NCBI GenBank assembly: GCA_942159475.1
Contig: OW804098.1
Coordinates: forward strand, 117,577,374 to 117,641,373
DNA: 64,000 nucleotides
Direction: 5' to 3'
From: Sthenelais limicola
Lineage: Eukaryota; Annelida; Polychaeta; Phyllodocida; Sigalionidae
The notes beneath the pieces were generated by a model. It was not told the origin of the DNA. It worked only from the letters and a program-made list of their open reading frames with translations, and searched no databases. A program made the position numbers and the translations under genes. Of the stretch, positions 33,216 through 45,304 are shown one piece after another. The stretch's first letter is position 1. Every line of letters starts with the position of its first letter.

Positions 33216-33777
33216 GATTGGGTCTGCTATGTGTCAGCCATACTGAAATCTAATATCTAGAAATTCCCAAATTGGATTTCATGATTGCAACTTCTTTTAC
33301 CCTTTTGCATTATTATTGTTATGTCACAGATAATTGATACTTGGCTAAGCCTTGTTATATGGGCAGTTTAAGTTGTACTGGGGCTTTTAGGTTAAATTGT
33401 GAAATAATCTTAAACAACCTCTTAATGCAATGAAAGGTTTTGTATTTGTCTGAGTTGATATAATATGTGGTTTTATTCATAGTTTGCTCCAGTGAAAGCA
33501 ATTTATTAACCTAAGCACAATATGGATGCTCTTTTCTCAGACTACAGATTTCCTTACATAGCATGCATTACCTGTAATAGGCCAGCGGCCAAGGGCCAAA
33601 AGCCTATCCCTACCCTCTAAATGGCCTGTTTCCATGGAAACTAGTGATTTATTTGTATTTTAGCAAGAAATAGGTTTTTGTGTCCCATATCTACACTTTT
33701 GTCAGCATTGTGACCAAATTTGGGAATAGTGATGGTGTATCTAACCGTTATCATTTCTTTTCGAAACAATAACTTGA
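33216..33777. other. Non-coding stretch
   Basis: No gene seen; decays out of the arm Q repeat units. Confidence 0.4.
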
Positions 33778-33809
33778 TCAAGGTCAAGGTCACCAAATAT
33801 GACCTTGAA
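33778..33809. promoter_or_regulatory. Palindromic AGGTCA-type half-sites
   Basis: TCAAGGTCAAGGTCACC then AAATATGACCTTGA: two abutting AGGTCA half-sites and an inverted TGACCT. It resembles nuclear-receptor (ERR/SF1-type) sites, but AAGGTCA clusters are also common in dispersed repeats, and no gene is adjacent. Confidence 0.2.
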
Positions 33810-33905
33810 ATATAAAAATAGCAAAATTCTGGGATGTGACATCCTATTTTCTCTTATGAAAATATGGCAATAGAGGAAAACGGTAACCTAATGCATACAA
33901 TAATA

Positions 33906-34098
33906 CCGTAGTGGCCCGTTTATAAGCCGGGACCTGTTTATAAGCCTATCTCAAATACAGACCGGGGGTGTAGGGGTCATGAGAAAATAAAATCCACTGA
34001 AATTTAATTATCGATTAAAAGCCTATCTCAATTGCAAGCCGGGGCAAGAGGGGGGTCTAAACAAATACAAGCCCGGGCTTATGAACGGGCCACTATGG
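33906..34098. mobile_element. MITE, CCRTAGTGGCCCG termini
   Basis: 193 bp between TA dinucleotides (33904-33905 and 34099-34100). The ~26-bp terminal inverted repeats are left CCGTAGTGGCCCGTTTATAA and right complement CCATAGTGGCCCGTTCATAA. Internal TATAAGCC copies recur. TA duplication suggests a Tc1/mariner-type source. It appears once in the window. Confidence 0.8.
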
Positions 34099-34531
34099 TA
34101 ACTGACATTAGGGGAAAGAAAAATAACCCATTTTTGGTATCATGGGAAAGTCTGCTGTCATGATAACTAAGCCTTACTATTCATTCTACACTAAATTTTG
34201 TGTAAATCTAAATTACAAACTGCAGTCTATATCTTGAACAATTTATTTCAAGATGTATCAAGGTAAGTGGGAATATCACTGTTGTGAGCCGCCCTGCAAA
34301 GGTCTTATATACCCCCTAAATAAGACCTGTTTTTGCAGAGCAGGCAACGTATATTGTTAAGCCCGGTATGTTGGTTGTGGGATGATGGTAGGTACACTCT
34401 GTCCAGGCTCTGTAGAACCAAGACTTCAATGAGTACTGGTATAGGCTAGCATTGGGGTTTTGGTGCTTCATAGGCTGGACAAGGTGTAGGTACTAAACCC
34501 CTTTATGTTAGAATTTGTTTATTTCATCACT

Positions 34532-34560
34532 AGCTTTCGGGCTAAGTTGCCCTTCTTCCA
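34532..34560 (-). repeat. Hammerhead-like hairpin, retroelement tail
   Basis: The minus strand reads GGAAGAAGGGCAACTTAGCC then CGAAAGC, with stem GGGC/GCCC and a following GAAA. Then GTGATGAAATAAACAAATTC follows, like the tails of the other hairpins at 24182 and 45210. About 200 bp on either side may belong to the same element. Confidence 0.4.
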
Positions 34561-34689
34561 TTTATTTCAAGGTTAAAGGGAAAGGTCCCTGAGAGTACAG
34601 GGCAATATACAGACAAAACGAGGATCACACATCACATCAATGGTATTGGAAAGGGGCCATTAAACAATATGGAGGTTATCATATGGGGA

Positions 34690-36830
34690 CCATTAAACAA
34701 CAGCAGCATAGAGGGTAAAGTGGTGGTTATAGGGCATCATAAGAGGGTATAATAGTGGTTATGCCATAACATAGAGGGTATAACGATGACAGGGCGACCT
34801 GTCTTTCTGAGAAGCTGCCAGTTTGTCATTTACTTAGTGGACACTTGGTCTAATAATAATAGTCATGCAGTAACATAGAGGGTATAATGGGGTCATGCAG
34901 CAACATGAAGGGTATAATGAGGGGTCATGGAGCAACATAGAGGATATAATGGGCATCACATAGCAGCATAGAGGGTATAATGGGGGTCATGATGTTTCAT
35001 AGAGGGTATAATGGGGGTCATGAAGCAGTAGAGACTGTATTGATGGAGGTCATGTGGCAGCATAGAGGGTATAGTGGGTGTCATGGAGTAACATGGAGGC
35101 CAAAATTTGTGTCATGGAGCAGCACAGTGGGTATCATGGGGGTCATGGAGCACTATAGAGGGTACAATCTATTCGGATTAAGATTAAGATTAATCAGAGA
35201 CTAACCTCTTATTCTGTAACTTTTTTATGGAATAAAAGTTCAATATATGATGGGGGTTATACAGAAGCATAGATGGTATAATGATTGTTATGGAGCAGCA
35301 AAGAGGGTGTAATGATGGTCATGGAGCAACATAGCAGGTATGATGGGGGTCATGGAGCAATAAAGAGGGTATAATGGGGACCATGGAGAATAGACACATA
35401 GAGGGTATAATAGGGACCATGGAATAACATAGAGGGTATAATGATGGGGACCATAGAACCCTATAGATAATATAATGATGGTCATGGGGTAGCAAGGAGG
35501 GTATAATTATGGCCATGGATCACTATAGAGGGTATGATTGGGGTCATGGAGTAATATAGGGGTATAATGGGGGTCATGGAGAAGCATACAGGGTATAGTG
35601 TGGTCATGGAACAGCATAGAGGGGATATTGATGGTCATGGAGCAGCATAGATGGTATAACAAAAGTCATGGATCTCTATACAGGGTGTAATGGGGTCATG
35701 GAGCAGCATAGCGGGTATAATGATGGTCATGGAGTAACAGATACTGGAAACGTATTTATTTTCGCGCAGATAATTTTTCGCGCACTAAGTACTTTGACAC
35801 CTTTTCGCATGGATTTAACTTCGCACAACAAGGAAGCCTCATGCCATGTTTATGTAATAATTATAGGTTTGCGCAGGATTTAAATTCGCGCACATAGGGG
35901 TGTGCGAATGCGCAAACATTAATATGTTTACAGTATACAGAGTGTATTAATGGGTGTCATGGAGTAACATGGAGGGTGTAATGGTGGTCATGCAGTAACA
36001 TGGAGGGTATAATGGGGGTCATGGGGCAGCATAGAGGAAAGAATAGGTGCCATTGAGTAACATTGGGTGTATAACATTGGGTCATGTAGAAGCATAGAGG
36101 ATGAAATGGGGGTCATGGAGCAGCAAGGTGGGTATAATGTGGGTCATGGAGCACTATAGAGGGTTTGATGGGGTCATGGAGCATGGAGCAGCATAGCTGG
36201 TATAATCATGATCAGGGAGCAACATAGAGTGTATTATAGTGGCCATTGAACAGCACAGATGGTAATTTGATGGTCATGGAGCTCTATACAGGGTATAATT
36301 GGGTCATGGAGCAGCATAGAGGGTATAATGATGGTCATGGAGTAACATAAAGGGTATAATGATGGGTCTGGAGCAATATAGAGGGTATAATGATGTTCAT
36401 GGAGCAACATATATATACAGAGGGTATAATGGGGGTCATGGAGCAGCATAGAGGGTATAATGATGGTCATGGAGCAACATATATATACAGAGGGTATAAT
36501 GATGGGTCTGGAGCAATATAGAGGGTATAATGATGGTCATGGAGCCCTTTTATTTGTCTGAGGGTATACATATATAAGGATCAACAAAGGGGTCATAGAG
36601 CAGCATAGAAGGTATAATGATGGCCATGGAGCAACATACAGGGTATAACAGGGTTATGGGGCAACATACAGGGTATATTAGGGTTATGGAGCAACATACA
36701 GGGTATAATGGAGGGTCATGGAGCAGCATAGAGGGTATAATGGGGTCATGGAGTAACATACAGCATATAATAGGGTCATGGGGCAACATACAGGATATAA
36801 TAGGGTCATGGATCAGCATGTGGAAGATGA
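34690..36830. repeat. ~32-bp minisatellite, 2.1 kb
   Basis: A degenerate tandem array of units such as CATAGAGGGTATAATGGGGG followed by TCATGGAGCAA. Variants change the spacer length and the ATG/GGG step. It is interrupted at ~35168-35250 by unrelated sequence and at 35744-35933 by a MITE. Open frames on both strands are repeat artefacts. Confidence 0.93.
35744..35933. mobile_element. MITE inserted in minisatellite, TACTG...TTCGCG termini
   Basis: 190 bp flanked by TA (35742-35743 and 35934-35935). The inverted ends are left CTGGAAACGTATTTATTTTC then GCGC, and right complement CTGTAAACATATTAATGTTT then GCGC. It is rich in TTCGCGCA motifs. The surrounding minisatellite resumes directly after it, so the insertion came after array formation. 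Confidence 0.82.
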
Positions 36831-38374
36831 TTAAATCATCTGAATCTCACAGTTTCATTTCAAATGTTCCTATTATTTCAGTTATTGTTGCACATTCATA
36901 AAAATTGAAATGTAGGTTCTTCTAGAATTAATCTTGTGGGATCAGTCATTTTTATCTCATAAAGACTGTATTTACTCCATGTTTTCATGGTAACAGGATG
37001 TGATATAGTTGTGGTCTATAGCATAGCAATTCCTAAACTTTGTTGCAACAATATAATGTGAAAAAGATGCCAATCTTGTTCTCATGCTTGGTCTTATGTT
37101 TTGAGGCATAGTGAGTGAGTGAGTGAGATTGGTGGCTTTACACCCTTATCAACACTTTGAAGTGTTATATCAAGGGTGGGAGAGCTGAGAGGGAGGCAGT
37201 TTATGATCATACCCAGGAAATAGAGATAGAGAAGAAGGGAGGGAGAGACAGAGAAAAGAGACAGAAAGGCCCTTTAAAAGAAAGCACCGCCTTCAGTATA
37301 ATGATAGCCCTATCCCTACTTCTTGAGGTAAAATCAATGTCAGCTAGGTTCGAACATAAATATGGTGAACAGTAAGAGTCCTGGAGGGCTTAGAATCTTG
37401 GATTATGTTGTTTAATAAAGGCAGACATCTTCGGAGAACTTATGACGTCACTCATGAGCAAAACCGGCCAGCCATTATAGCAAGGCGAGTGCACCGTGGT
37501 CATGCTCCTCCTCCTAGTGCAGTTTTTGCAATGATATATAGCAGAAATAAGCATGTCCTCATTAGATATGAATGTTTACATGCTATTCATGGCCAGATTT
37601 CACTTTTTGAAGCGTGATTTTATGAAAGAGAAGGTGTTTTGTCAGGAGTAAACAAGTCTGGCCCAAACCGGAACTGACAACATTCTAAAACCATCTATAT
37701 TATCGCTCACAATAACAAAGAACTTTCGGGACTATACAGGGTTCATTTCAAACCATCTAAGTTCAAATGAACCCATACCAGTCTAGTTATAACCTCTCTC
37801 ACTCACTATTAGCAAAGAAAATGGCTTATTAGGGATCTGAAGGGAGGAAAACCTGATCCAAACTTTAACCCAACCACGCCCTCAGCTCACTCGGCCGGTA
37901 TGGAGCCAAGATTGGCTCAGCCTTGATGACGTCAAAATCAAGGAGGATTCTGGGTAATATTCACCCAAATGGCGGCAGTCATGAATCTTGAATCAAACCT
38001 ATTTTGGATGTTTCAAATGCTTCTATCAAGGTTGTATTAGATCCTAGGGATATTTCTGTACTGCAGGTACGTTTTTATTTAATAAACGAAGCTATTGCGG
38101 CACCATTGTACTGAAGGCGGTACTTTATTTTAAGGTCTTACCCAGGACCAGGCACTTTGAGGTCTTACCCAGGACCAGTTTTGAGGCATACCCTCATGTT
38201 ATATTTAATAAAATATACACCTTCCTCGGGTATCTATGACAACCATTGTATTGTGATGTTTCTAGGGGAAGCCATCTTAAAAAAGTCTTGGCACAAAGCT
38301 TTGCACTCAAATAATACCATGGTAAAACCATGAATAGGGTGTTCAAAAACAGAAAACCCAGGCTGGATTTGAGA
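36831..38374. other. Non-coding stretch
   Basis: A (TGAG)n run at 37108-37127 and a purine-rich segment at 37175-37265. No gene, tRNA or known repeat recognised. Confidence 0.45.
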
Positions 38375-38470
38375 TCTTGAGGTCTTACAATAACAGTCAT
38401 TTTCAAAACGGCCACGATCTTGGATTTCAAGATGGCTGACACATGCCAGACCCAATCAGCTATCTTCATT
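38375..38470 (-). repeat. Stray arm Q unit
   Basis: One ~95-bp piece of the arm Q unit (TTGGATTTCAAGATGGCTGA, then CACATGCCAGACCCAATCAG), same orientation as the right arm and 750 bp inside it. Confidence 0.75.
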
Positions 38471-38829
38471 GCAAATGTTTGGACGTAATAGTAATAAAAA
38501 AAATAAAATTCCTTGACATCACATGACTAAGTTTTGGCCACCCAAGGGGTGCTGCTAGGTAACAATTAATTCCTGTAGGTGTCACCCCAGTCTCTCTATT
38601 TCAGAGAAAGGATGTATGCTCAAAACGGCACACAAACACCTTTTTACAGTGATCTGATATATCTAGTCATTTCCGTTGCCACAGATTGCCCTCTCAATAC
38701 CTCTAGATTGATGTTTTAAAGTAACACAGTCATCATAGCATGAATAAAGGAGTAATGGACGTTTTTCCCTCCTCTGCCATGTGTTGGCCCTGCTCATATG
38801 ACTGGCAAAGTTCAGTAACAACTCCACCC

Positions 38830-38920
38830 AAGGGCCATAGCCCAGTGGATAGAGCACTGGCATTTAGAGTGAAGGTTTGGGAGTTCGAGCCTCGGTAGGG
38901 TCTCACAGCCTTGTTTTTTT
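38830..38920 (+). repeat. tRNA-derived SINE head or tRNA pseudogene
   Basis: An A-box-like TAGCCCAGTGGATAGAGCAC and a B-box-like GAGTTCGAGCC lie at tRNA-like spacing, followed by TTGTTTTTTTT, a Pol III terminator. The would-be acceptor stem strands (GGGCCAT and the 3' segment near GTAGGGTC) do not pair well, so a functional tRNA is unlikely. The head resembles arginine-type tRNAs but cannot be assigned securely. Confidence 0.6.
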
Positions 38921-39119
38921 TATCTCAGGATCGTGTAGATGCTGTTATTCTATGCGACAGGGACGGAGGGTGGGTTGGCATGGTTGGTGGCGATGGGAAA
39001 GGCAGGAGAAACAACATATACATATAAAGTTTACAGATAAATACCCATCGATCATCAGGGCTATCGATATGAGTAAAGGAAAAAAGAGGCCTCCCTGCCC
39101 GTGCTAGCAATGGCCACTC

Positions 39120-40029
39120 TTCCTGGACCCTGAAAACATATGTGTAGACACCAAAAGCAAGTCTCTATGAGATCTAATAGGGAACTTATAAGCAAAAGAA
39201 TGTTTTCAAGGGTGGCCATCTTGGATTTCAAGATGGCCAACACATGCCAGACCCAATCAGCCATCTTCATTGTATTCCTTGACCTTGAAAACCTATGTAT
39301 GGACACCAAAATCAAGTTTCTATGATAACAAATTACGAAGTTATGAGCAAAAGAATGTTTGGAATCGTGGCCATCTTGGATTTCAAGATGGCCGACACAT
39401 GCCAGACCCAATCAGCCATCTTCAATGCATTCCTTGCCCCTGAAAACCTATGTGTAGACACCAAAATCAAGTCATGGCATTAAGCAACCATTACTCACTC
39501 ACTCCAAAATCAAGTTTCTATTATAAAAAAGTAAGAAGTTGGACTGGATTTAAGATTTCTTACAATAAGAGTCATTTTCCAAATGGCCGCCATCTTGGAT
39601 TTCAAGATGGCCGACACATGCCAGACCCAATTAACCATCTTCATTGTATTTCTTGCCCCTGAAAACCTATGTCTAGACACCAAAATCAAGTTTCTATTAT
39701 AAAAAATTAAGAAGTTATGAGCAAAAGAATGTTTGGAATGGTGGCCATCTTGGATTTCAAGATGGCCGACACATGCCAGGCTCAAATAGATATCTTCATT
39801 GTATTCCTTGACCTTGAAAACCTTGGTGTAGACACCAAAATCAAGTTTCTATGACCAGTAATAAGATAGTTATGGGCATAAATAGGTTTGGAATGGTGGC
39901 CATCTTGGATTGTCCAATATGGCGGCCAAGATGGCCGACACGTTTTGGGCAACATTGGTTTTCATAATCTATGGGTCCTGACGTTTCCGAAAATGTATAG
40001 TTTTCACTTTCTCCATCAATACCCTACAG
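39120..40029 (-). repeat. Inverted repeat arm Q, right (~155-bp units)
   Basis: The reverse complement of the left arm units. The outer part (39510-40029) is nearly identical to 32491-33010, ending at CAATACCCTACAG. About 33 bp of unrelated sequence containing ACTCACTCACTCC interrupts it at ~39473-39507. Inner units are more diverged. Confidence 0.92.
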
Positions 40030-40164
40030 GGGCAACTTCATGTACATAAGAACCCTGACTATAATGGGCATGTGAAATCGTAGGACGATTTTACATCGTC
40101 ATCGTCAACATAAGTCGGCCACGATCACCAGTAACCGGTCCGGCGATCGGCCGTCGTAATGTGA

Positions 40165-40248
40165 ATGGGCTTTTATTGTCCAAAATGTCTTTGAAAAGTA
40201 CCAATTTTGCGACTTGTGACTCAATTTACTTGAACACATCACATGTTA
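40165..40248 (-). mobile_element. MITE family A right-end fragment
   Basis: AAAGTACCAATTTTGCGACT then TGTGACTCAATTTACTTGAA and CACATCACA; no left end. Confidence 0.6.
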
Positions 40249-40853
40249 TGCCACCAGTCGACTGCCTTAAAATCCAGTTCTAGCCAGTCAAAACCAGATC
40301 CATGAAGATTATTCCGGTGAGATAGTGTACATTGTGGTTAGAATAAGGATGGGATATACAGGATACTGATTTCATCATGAGCTGTGGGGACAGTCCCATC
40401 GACTGATCTACATGGGCAGAGGGAAGAGAAAACATTATTTTATTCTAACAAATGATGATTTAATCTGGCACGCGTTCCTCTCGGTCCTGAAACAAGATCA
40501 GTGTTTTGTTTCATGACTCAGACTTACAACAACATCTGCCATATTCTTAAACAATCCTATTATATATATATAAGTATTTTTATTTCTCTTTATACAAGTA
40601 CATCAATCAAAGGTTTTAGAGAAAAAGGTCCTCAAGTCAAACAATTTTGGTCTTCCCATGAGGCCATGGCATATTGCTACAATTACATTTACTACAACAC
40701 CATTTATATCAGATATGCATTAACATTAATACAATAATTATAACATACATCATACAGTTTAACACAGTATAATACTAATCAATACAGGGTTTATTTCCCC
40801 GAAACAGTCCTAAAAACTTTTTGAAGTCGTATTTTATGCTTACTTAGACTATA

Positions 40854-41262
40854 TGTGATATGTTTCAGGAAAATGAGTCATAAGTCGCAAAAAATAGATT
40901 TTGAGATATCATTATATTTGAAAAGATGAGATGAAGCCGATTCCAATGATAGTAAACAGTGTACTAAAATAATAAGTATTTCTAGATTTTAAGTTTGATA
41001 TTTTCGTTTTTGAAAAAAAAAATTACAATATTTCTGGGGGTCAATAAACAGTAAAGTAACTAAATGCAGTCCATATGAGGACCTTTAAAACGATATGATA
41101 TATTGCATAGATTGTCCTGAAATTTGATACATCGTTTGATATAGCTATAAGTGATCAACCAACCAAAAATTAGAACATTCCAATAATGTGATCTTGTGAA
41201 AAAAATACTTTGAAAAATATCAATTTTGCGACTTATGACTCATTTTCCTGAAACACATCACA
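40854..41262 (+). mobile_element. MITE family A copy, full length
   Basis: 409 bp, TGTGATATGTTTCAGGAAAA to CCTGAAACACATCACA, flanked by TA on both sides (40852-40853 and 41263-41264). One of the best-preserved copies. Confidence 0.93.
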
Positions 41263-41429
41263 TATTCTAAGATGTTTACTTTCATTTTTCAAGTTTTGGA
41301 ATAATCTTTAGCCTGCTCTTTTCCTCCATTCACTAGATTTGATTATATTTTGTTTTGGTGAAATGATGGTGAATCCATATATAATATATTGAATATAGTG
41401 AAGAATTCAGGGTCATTCTTCAAACAAAT

Positions 41430-44075
41430 GAGGAGGGGGAGGAGGAAGAGGAGAAGAGGGAGGAGGAGGGGGAGGTGGAGGAGGGGGAGGAGGGGAGGGA
41501 GGATTTGGAAGAGGAGGAGAAAGAAGAAGCAGAGGATCTCGAGGAATAGGAGAAGTAGGAGGAGAAGATTTTGGAGGAGGAGGTGGAGGGGGAGGAGGTG
41601 GATGAGAAGGTGAATTGGGACGGGGAGGAGGATGGGGAAGAAGAGGAAGAAGAGGAGGAGGAGGTCGAGGGGGAGGAGGAGGAGGTCGAGGGGGAGGAAG
41701 AAGAGGAGGAGGAGGAAGAGGAGAAGGAGGAGGAGGTGGAGAAGGAGGTGGTGGAGGAGGAGGTGGAGAAGGAGGTGGTGGAGGAGGAGGTGGAGAAGGA
41801 GGAGGTGGTGGAGGAGGTGGAGGGGGAGAAGGAGGAGGTGGGGGAGGAGGTGGTGGTGGAGGTGGAGAAGGAGGAGGTGGTGGAGAAGAGGAGGTGGTTG
41901 AGGAGGAGGGGGAGGTGGTGGAGGAGGAGGAGGTGGTGGAGGAGGTGGAGGTGGTGGAGGAGGTGGTGGAGGAGGAGGGGGAGGTGGTGGAGAAGGAGGA
42001 GGTGGTGGAGAGGGAGGAGGTGGTGGAGGAGGTTGAGGGGGAGAAGGAGGAGGTGGGGGAGGAGGTGGTGGAGAAGAAGGAGGTGGTGGAGGAGGAGGTG
42101 GTGGAGGAGGAGGGGGAGGTGGTGGAGAAGGAGGAGGTGGTGGAGGAGGAGGAGGTGGAGGAGGAGCAGGGGGAGGGGGAGGTGATGGAGAAGGAGCAGG
42201 GGGAGGGGGAGGGGGAGGTGGTGGAGAAGGGGGAGGGGGAGGGGGAGGTGGTGGAGAGGGAGGAGGTGGTGGAGGAGGTTGAGGGGGAGAAGGAGGAGGT
42301 GGGGGAGGAGGTGGTGGAGAAGAAGGAGGTGGTGGAGGAGGAGGTGGTGGAGGAGGAGGGGGAGGTGGTGGAGAAGGAGGAGGTGGTGGAGGAGGAGGAG
42401 GTGGAGGAGGAGCAGGGGGAGGGGGAGGTGATGGAGAAGGAGCAGGGGGAGGGGGAGGGGGAGGTGGTGGAGAAGGGGGAGGGGGAGGGGGAGGTGGTGG
42501 AGAGGGAGGAGGTGGTGGAGGAGGTTGAGGGGGAGAAGGAGGAGGTGGGGGAGGAGGTGGAGGTGGTGGAGGAGGTGGTGGAGGAGGAGGGGGAGGTGGT
42601 GGAGAAGGAGGAGGTGGTGGAGAGGGGGGAGGTGGTGGAGAAGGAGGAGGAGAAGATTTTGGAGGAGGAGGTGGAGGGGGAGGAGGTGGATGAGAAGGTG
42701 AATTGGGACGGGGAGGAGGATGGGGAAGAAGAGGAAGAAGAGGAGGAGGAGGTCGAGGGGGAGGAGGAGGAGGTCGAGGGGGAGGAAGAAGAGGAGGAGG
42801 AGGAAGAGGAGAAGGAGGAGGAGGTGGAGAAGGAGGTGGTGGAGGAGGAGGTGGAGAAGGAGGTGGTGGAGGAGGAGGTGGAGAAGGAGGAGGTGGTGGA
42901 GGAGGTGGAGGGGGAGAAGGAGGAGGTGGGGGAGGAGGTGGTGGTGGAGGTGGAGAAGGAGGAGGTGGTGGAGAAGAGGAGGTGGTTGAGGAGGAGGGGG
43001 AGGTGGTGGAGGAGGAGGAGGTGGTGGAGGAGGTGGAGGTGGTGGAGGAGGTGGTGGAGGAGGAGGGGGAGGTGGTGGAGAAGGAGGAGGTGGTGGAGAG
43101 GGAGGAGGTGGTGGAGGAGGTTGAGGGGGAGAAGGAGGAGGTGGGGGAGGAGGTGGTGGAGAAGAAGGAGGTGGTGGAGGAGGAGGTGGTGGAGGAGGAG
43201 GGGGAGGTGGTGGAGAAGGAGGAGGTGGTGGAGGAGGAGGAGGTGGAGGAGGAGCAGGGGGAGGGGGAGGTGATGGAGAAGGAGCAGGGGGAGGGGGAGG
43301 GGGAGGTGGTGGAGAAGGGGGAGGGGGAGGGGGAGGTGGTGGAGAGGGAGGAGGTGGTGGAGGAGGTTGAGGGGGAGAAGGAGGAGGTGGGGGAGGAGGT
43401 GGTGGAGAAGAAGGAGGTGGTGGAGGAGGAGGTGGTGGAGGAGGAGGGGGAGGTGGTGGAGAAGGAGGAGGTGGTGGAGGAGGAGGAGGTGGAGGAGGAG
43501 CAGGGGGAGGGGGAGGTGATGGAGAAGGAGCAGGGGGAGGGGGAGGGGGAGGTGGTGGAGAAGGGGGAGGGGGAGGGGGAGGTGGTGGAGAGGGAGGAGG
43601 TGGTGGAGGAGGTTGAGGGGGAGAAGGAGGAGGTGGGGGAGGAGGTGGAGGTGGTGGAGGAGGTGGTGGAGGAGGAGGGGGAGGTGGTGGAGAAGGAGGA
43701 GGTGGTGGAGAGGGGGGAGGTGGTGGAGAAGGAGGAGGTGGTGGAGAAGGAGGAGGGGCAGGGGGAGGGGGAGGTGGTGGAGAAGGGGGAGGTGGTGGAG
43801 AAGGAGGAGGGGCAGGGGGAGGGGGAGGTGGTGGAGAAGGAGGAGGGGGAGGTGGTGGAGAGGGAGGAGGGGGAGGGGGAGGGGGAGGTGGTGGAGAAGG
43901 AGGAGGTGGTGGAGAAGTAGGAGGGGCAGGGGGAGGGGCAGGGCGAGGGGGAGGTGGTGGAGAAGGAGGAGGGGGAGGAGGGGGAGGGGGAGGGGGAGGT
44001 GGTGGAGAAGGAGGAGTTGGTGGAGAAGGAGGAGTTGGTGGAGAAGGAGGAGGGGGAGGGGAGGAGGGAATTGGT
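41430..44075. repeat. 2.6-kb polypurine array with higher-order structure
   Basis: G/A-rich on the plus strand, based on GGAGGAGGTGGTGGAGA. A ~1.09-kb block beginning GAAGATTTTGGAGGAGGAGG (about 41563) is repeated almost exactly from about 42651. Within the blocks a ~243-bp unit marked by GCAGGGGGAGGGGGAGGTGA recurs. Very long ORFs on both strands (Pro/Ser- or Glu/Val/Gly-rich) follow from stop-poor composition. Confidence 0.95.
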
Positions 44076-44126
44076 CCAGGGAGGCGATGTTCCCAAAGTT
44101 TATTTTTTTTTTATTAATTTGTCTAG

Positions 44127-44335
44127 TGACGCAGGAAAATGGGTCACACATCACAAAAAGTTGAGATATCATCGTATTTAAAAAGATGAGATCAAGCCGA
44201 TTCTAATGACGGTAAACATTAATAAGGACATCTAAGAAGACATTCTGCTTTTATGATGTTATTATTTTTTTTATTTAAATATTATTTTTGCAAAAAAAAG
44301 TTAGCGATATTTCTTGGTGGACAAATTTTACCAGT
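44127..44335 (+). mobile_element. MITE family A fragment
   Basis: A degraded left half: GACGCAGGAAAATGGGTCAC, then AGATGAGATCAAGCCGATTC and TTAGCGATATTTCTTGGTGG. No right end. Confidence 0.6.
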
Positions 44336-44373
44336 GACGTAATTTGAAGATACAAGTTTCAGAAGGCATCACC

Positions 44374-44619
44374 ATATGGGTCAGATTTTCAAAAAAATGT
44401 ACAATTGGCAGCTATATACATTTAGTAAATTCTGCTAAATTAGGCTGCAATTTGGTCAATACAAGGTAACTTTGGGTATATTCGGCATTGCATTGAGTCC
44501 AGCAATCTGTTTGGTTAAGTTGAACTGTATTTTGAAGTTCATTTTTGTCTGAAATTCGGGTTATTTGTGATGATTGGCGAAGTTGAATTGTACATTTTCT
44601 GAAAATCTGACCCATATAT
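44374..44619 (+). mobile_element. MITE family B copy, full length
   Basis: ATATGGGTCAGATTTTCAAA to its complement ending GACCCATATAT, ~246 bp, TA on both sides. Confidence 0.9.
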
Positions 44620-44662
44620 TTCCTCTCATGTAGCATTGGAAATAAAAACAATTACATCTAAT

Positions 44663-44884
44663 GTGGGACAGGTTTTCAGATAATGTACAATTGGCAGCTC
44701 TACATATTTATTAAATTATGCTAAATTAGGCTGAAACATGATATATATTTGGTATCACATTGATTTAAAGTATCTGTTTTGTTATCTTAAACTGCATTTT
44801 GAAGCTCAGTTCTGTTTTAAATGTGGATTATTTGAGAGGATTGGTGAAGCTGAATTGTACATTCTCTGATAATCCGACCCATAT
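44663..44884 (+). mobile_element. MITE family B copy
   Basis: GTGGGACAGGTTTTCAGATA to ATTCTCTGATAATCCGACCC, ~222 bp, same orientation as the neighbour 44 bp upstream. A solo right terminus (TGTACATTTTCTGACAACCT) follows at 44903-44931. Confidence 0.85.
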
Positions 44885-45198
44885 GTGTAAATCTGTGATT
44901 GTGTACATTTTCTGACAACCTGACCGATATAGCTGTGTACATGTGTCCTGGTCAGAAGCTAGGTCGGGATACCCCTGATGACATCAGTCTAAGGGATATC
45001 CCAAGCTCAGGATAACCTCCAAGGAATCTCCAGGATTCCCGGAAGTTCCTCCAGCAACCACCAGGGTCCAGGAATGATGATATTCCCAACCTTTATTTGA
45101 TAATTACTTATTAAGTTATTATTATTATTTAATTATTAACAAGTTTGAACCGCACTAACTGTATATATCAGTCTTTTGTTCATTATGTAAAATATCAA

Positions 45199-45304
45199 GA
45201 ACCAACCTCCTTGATAAAGGGCACATGTAGCCTGAAACGTCGGACCCCCAATAAAACAACCCTACACCAAATCCCCATTCTTTTGGGTTCCCTTCACCAT
45301 CTTG
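45199..45304 (+). mobile_element. Mini-retroelement with hammerhead-like hairpin, copy 2
   Basis: 106 bp bounded by a perfect 14-bp direct repeat, ATGTAAAATATCAA, at 45185-45198 and 45305-45318. The interior has CTTGATAAAGGGCACATGTA then GCCTGAAACGTCGG, then AATAAAACAACC, TTTTGGGTTCCC and a terminal CACCATCTTG, the same order as the element at 24177. No coding capacity. Confidence 0.68.

Noticed and set aside
38830..38920. Functional tRNA gene
   Set aside because: A and B boxes and a T-run are present, but the acceptor stem and anticodon arm do not fold convincingly; kept as a SINE head or pseudogene.
41343..44172. ORFs of 900+ codons on the minus strand and 400-550 on the plus strand
   Set aside because: Compositional artefacts of the polypurine array; all frames are low-complexity and no domain is present.
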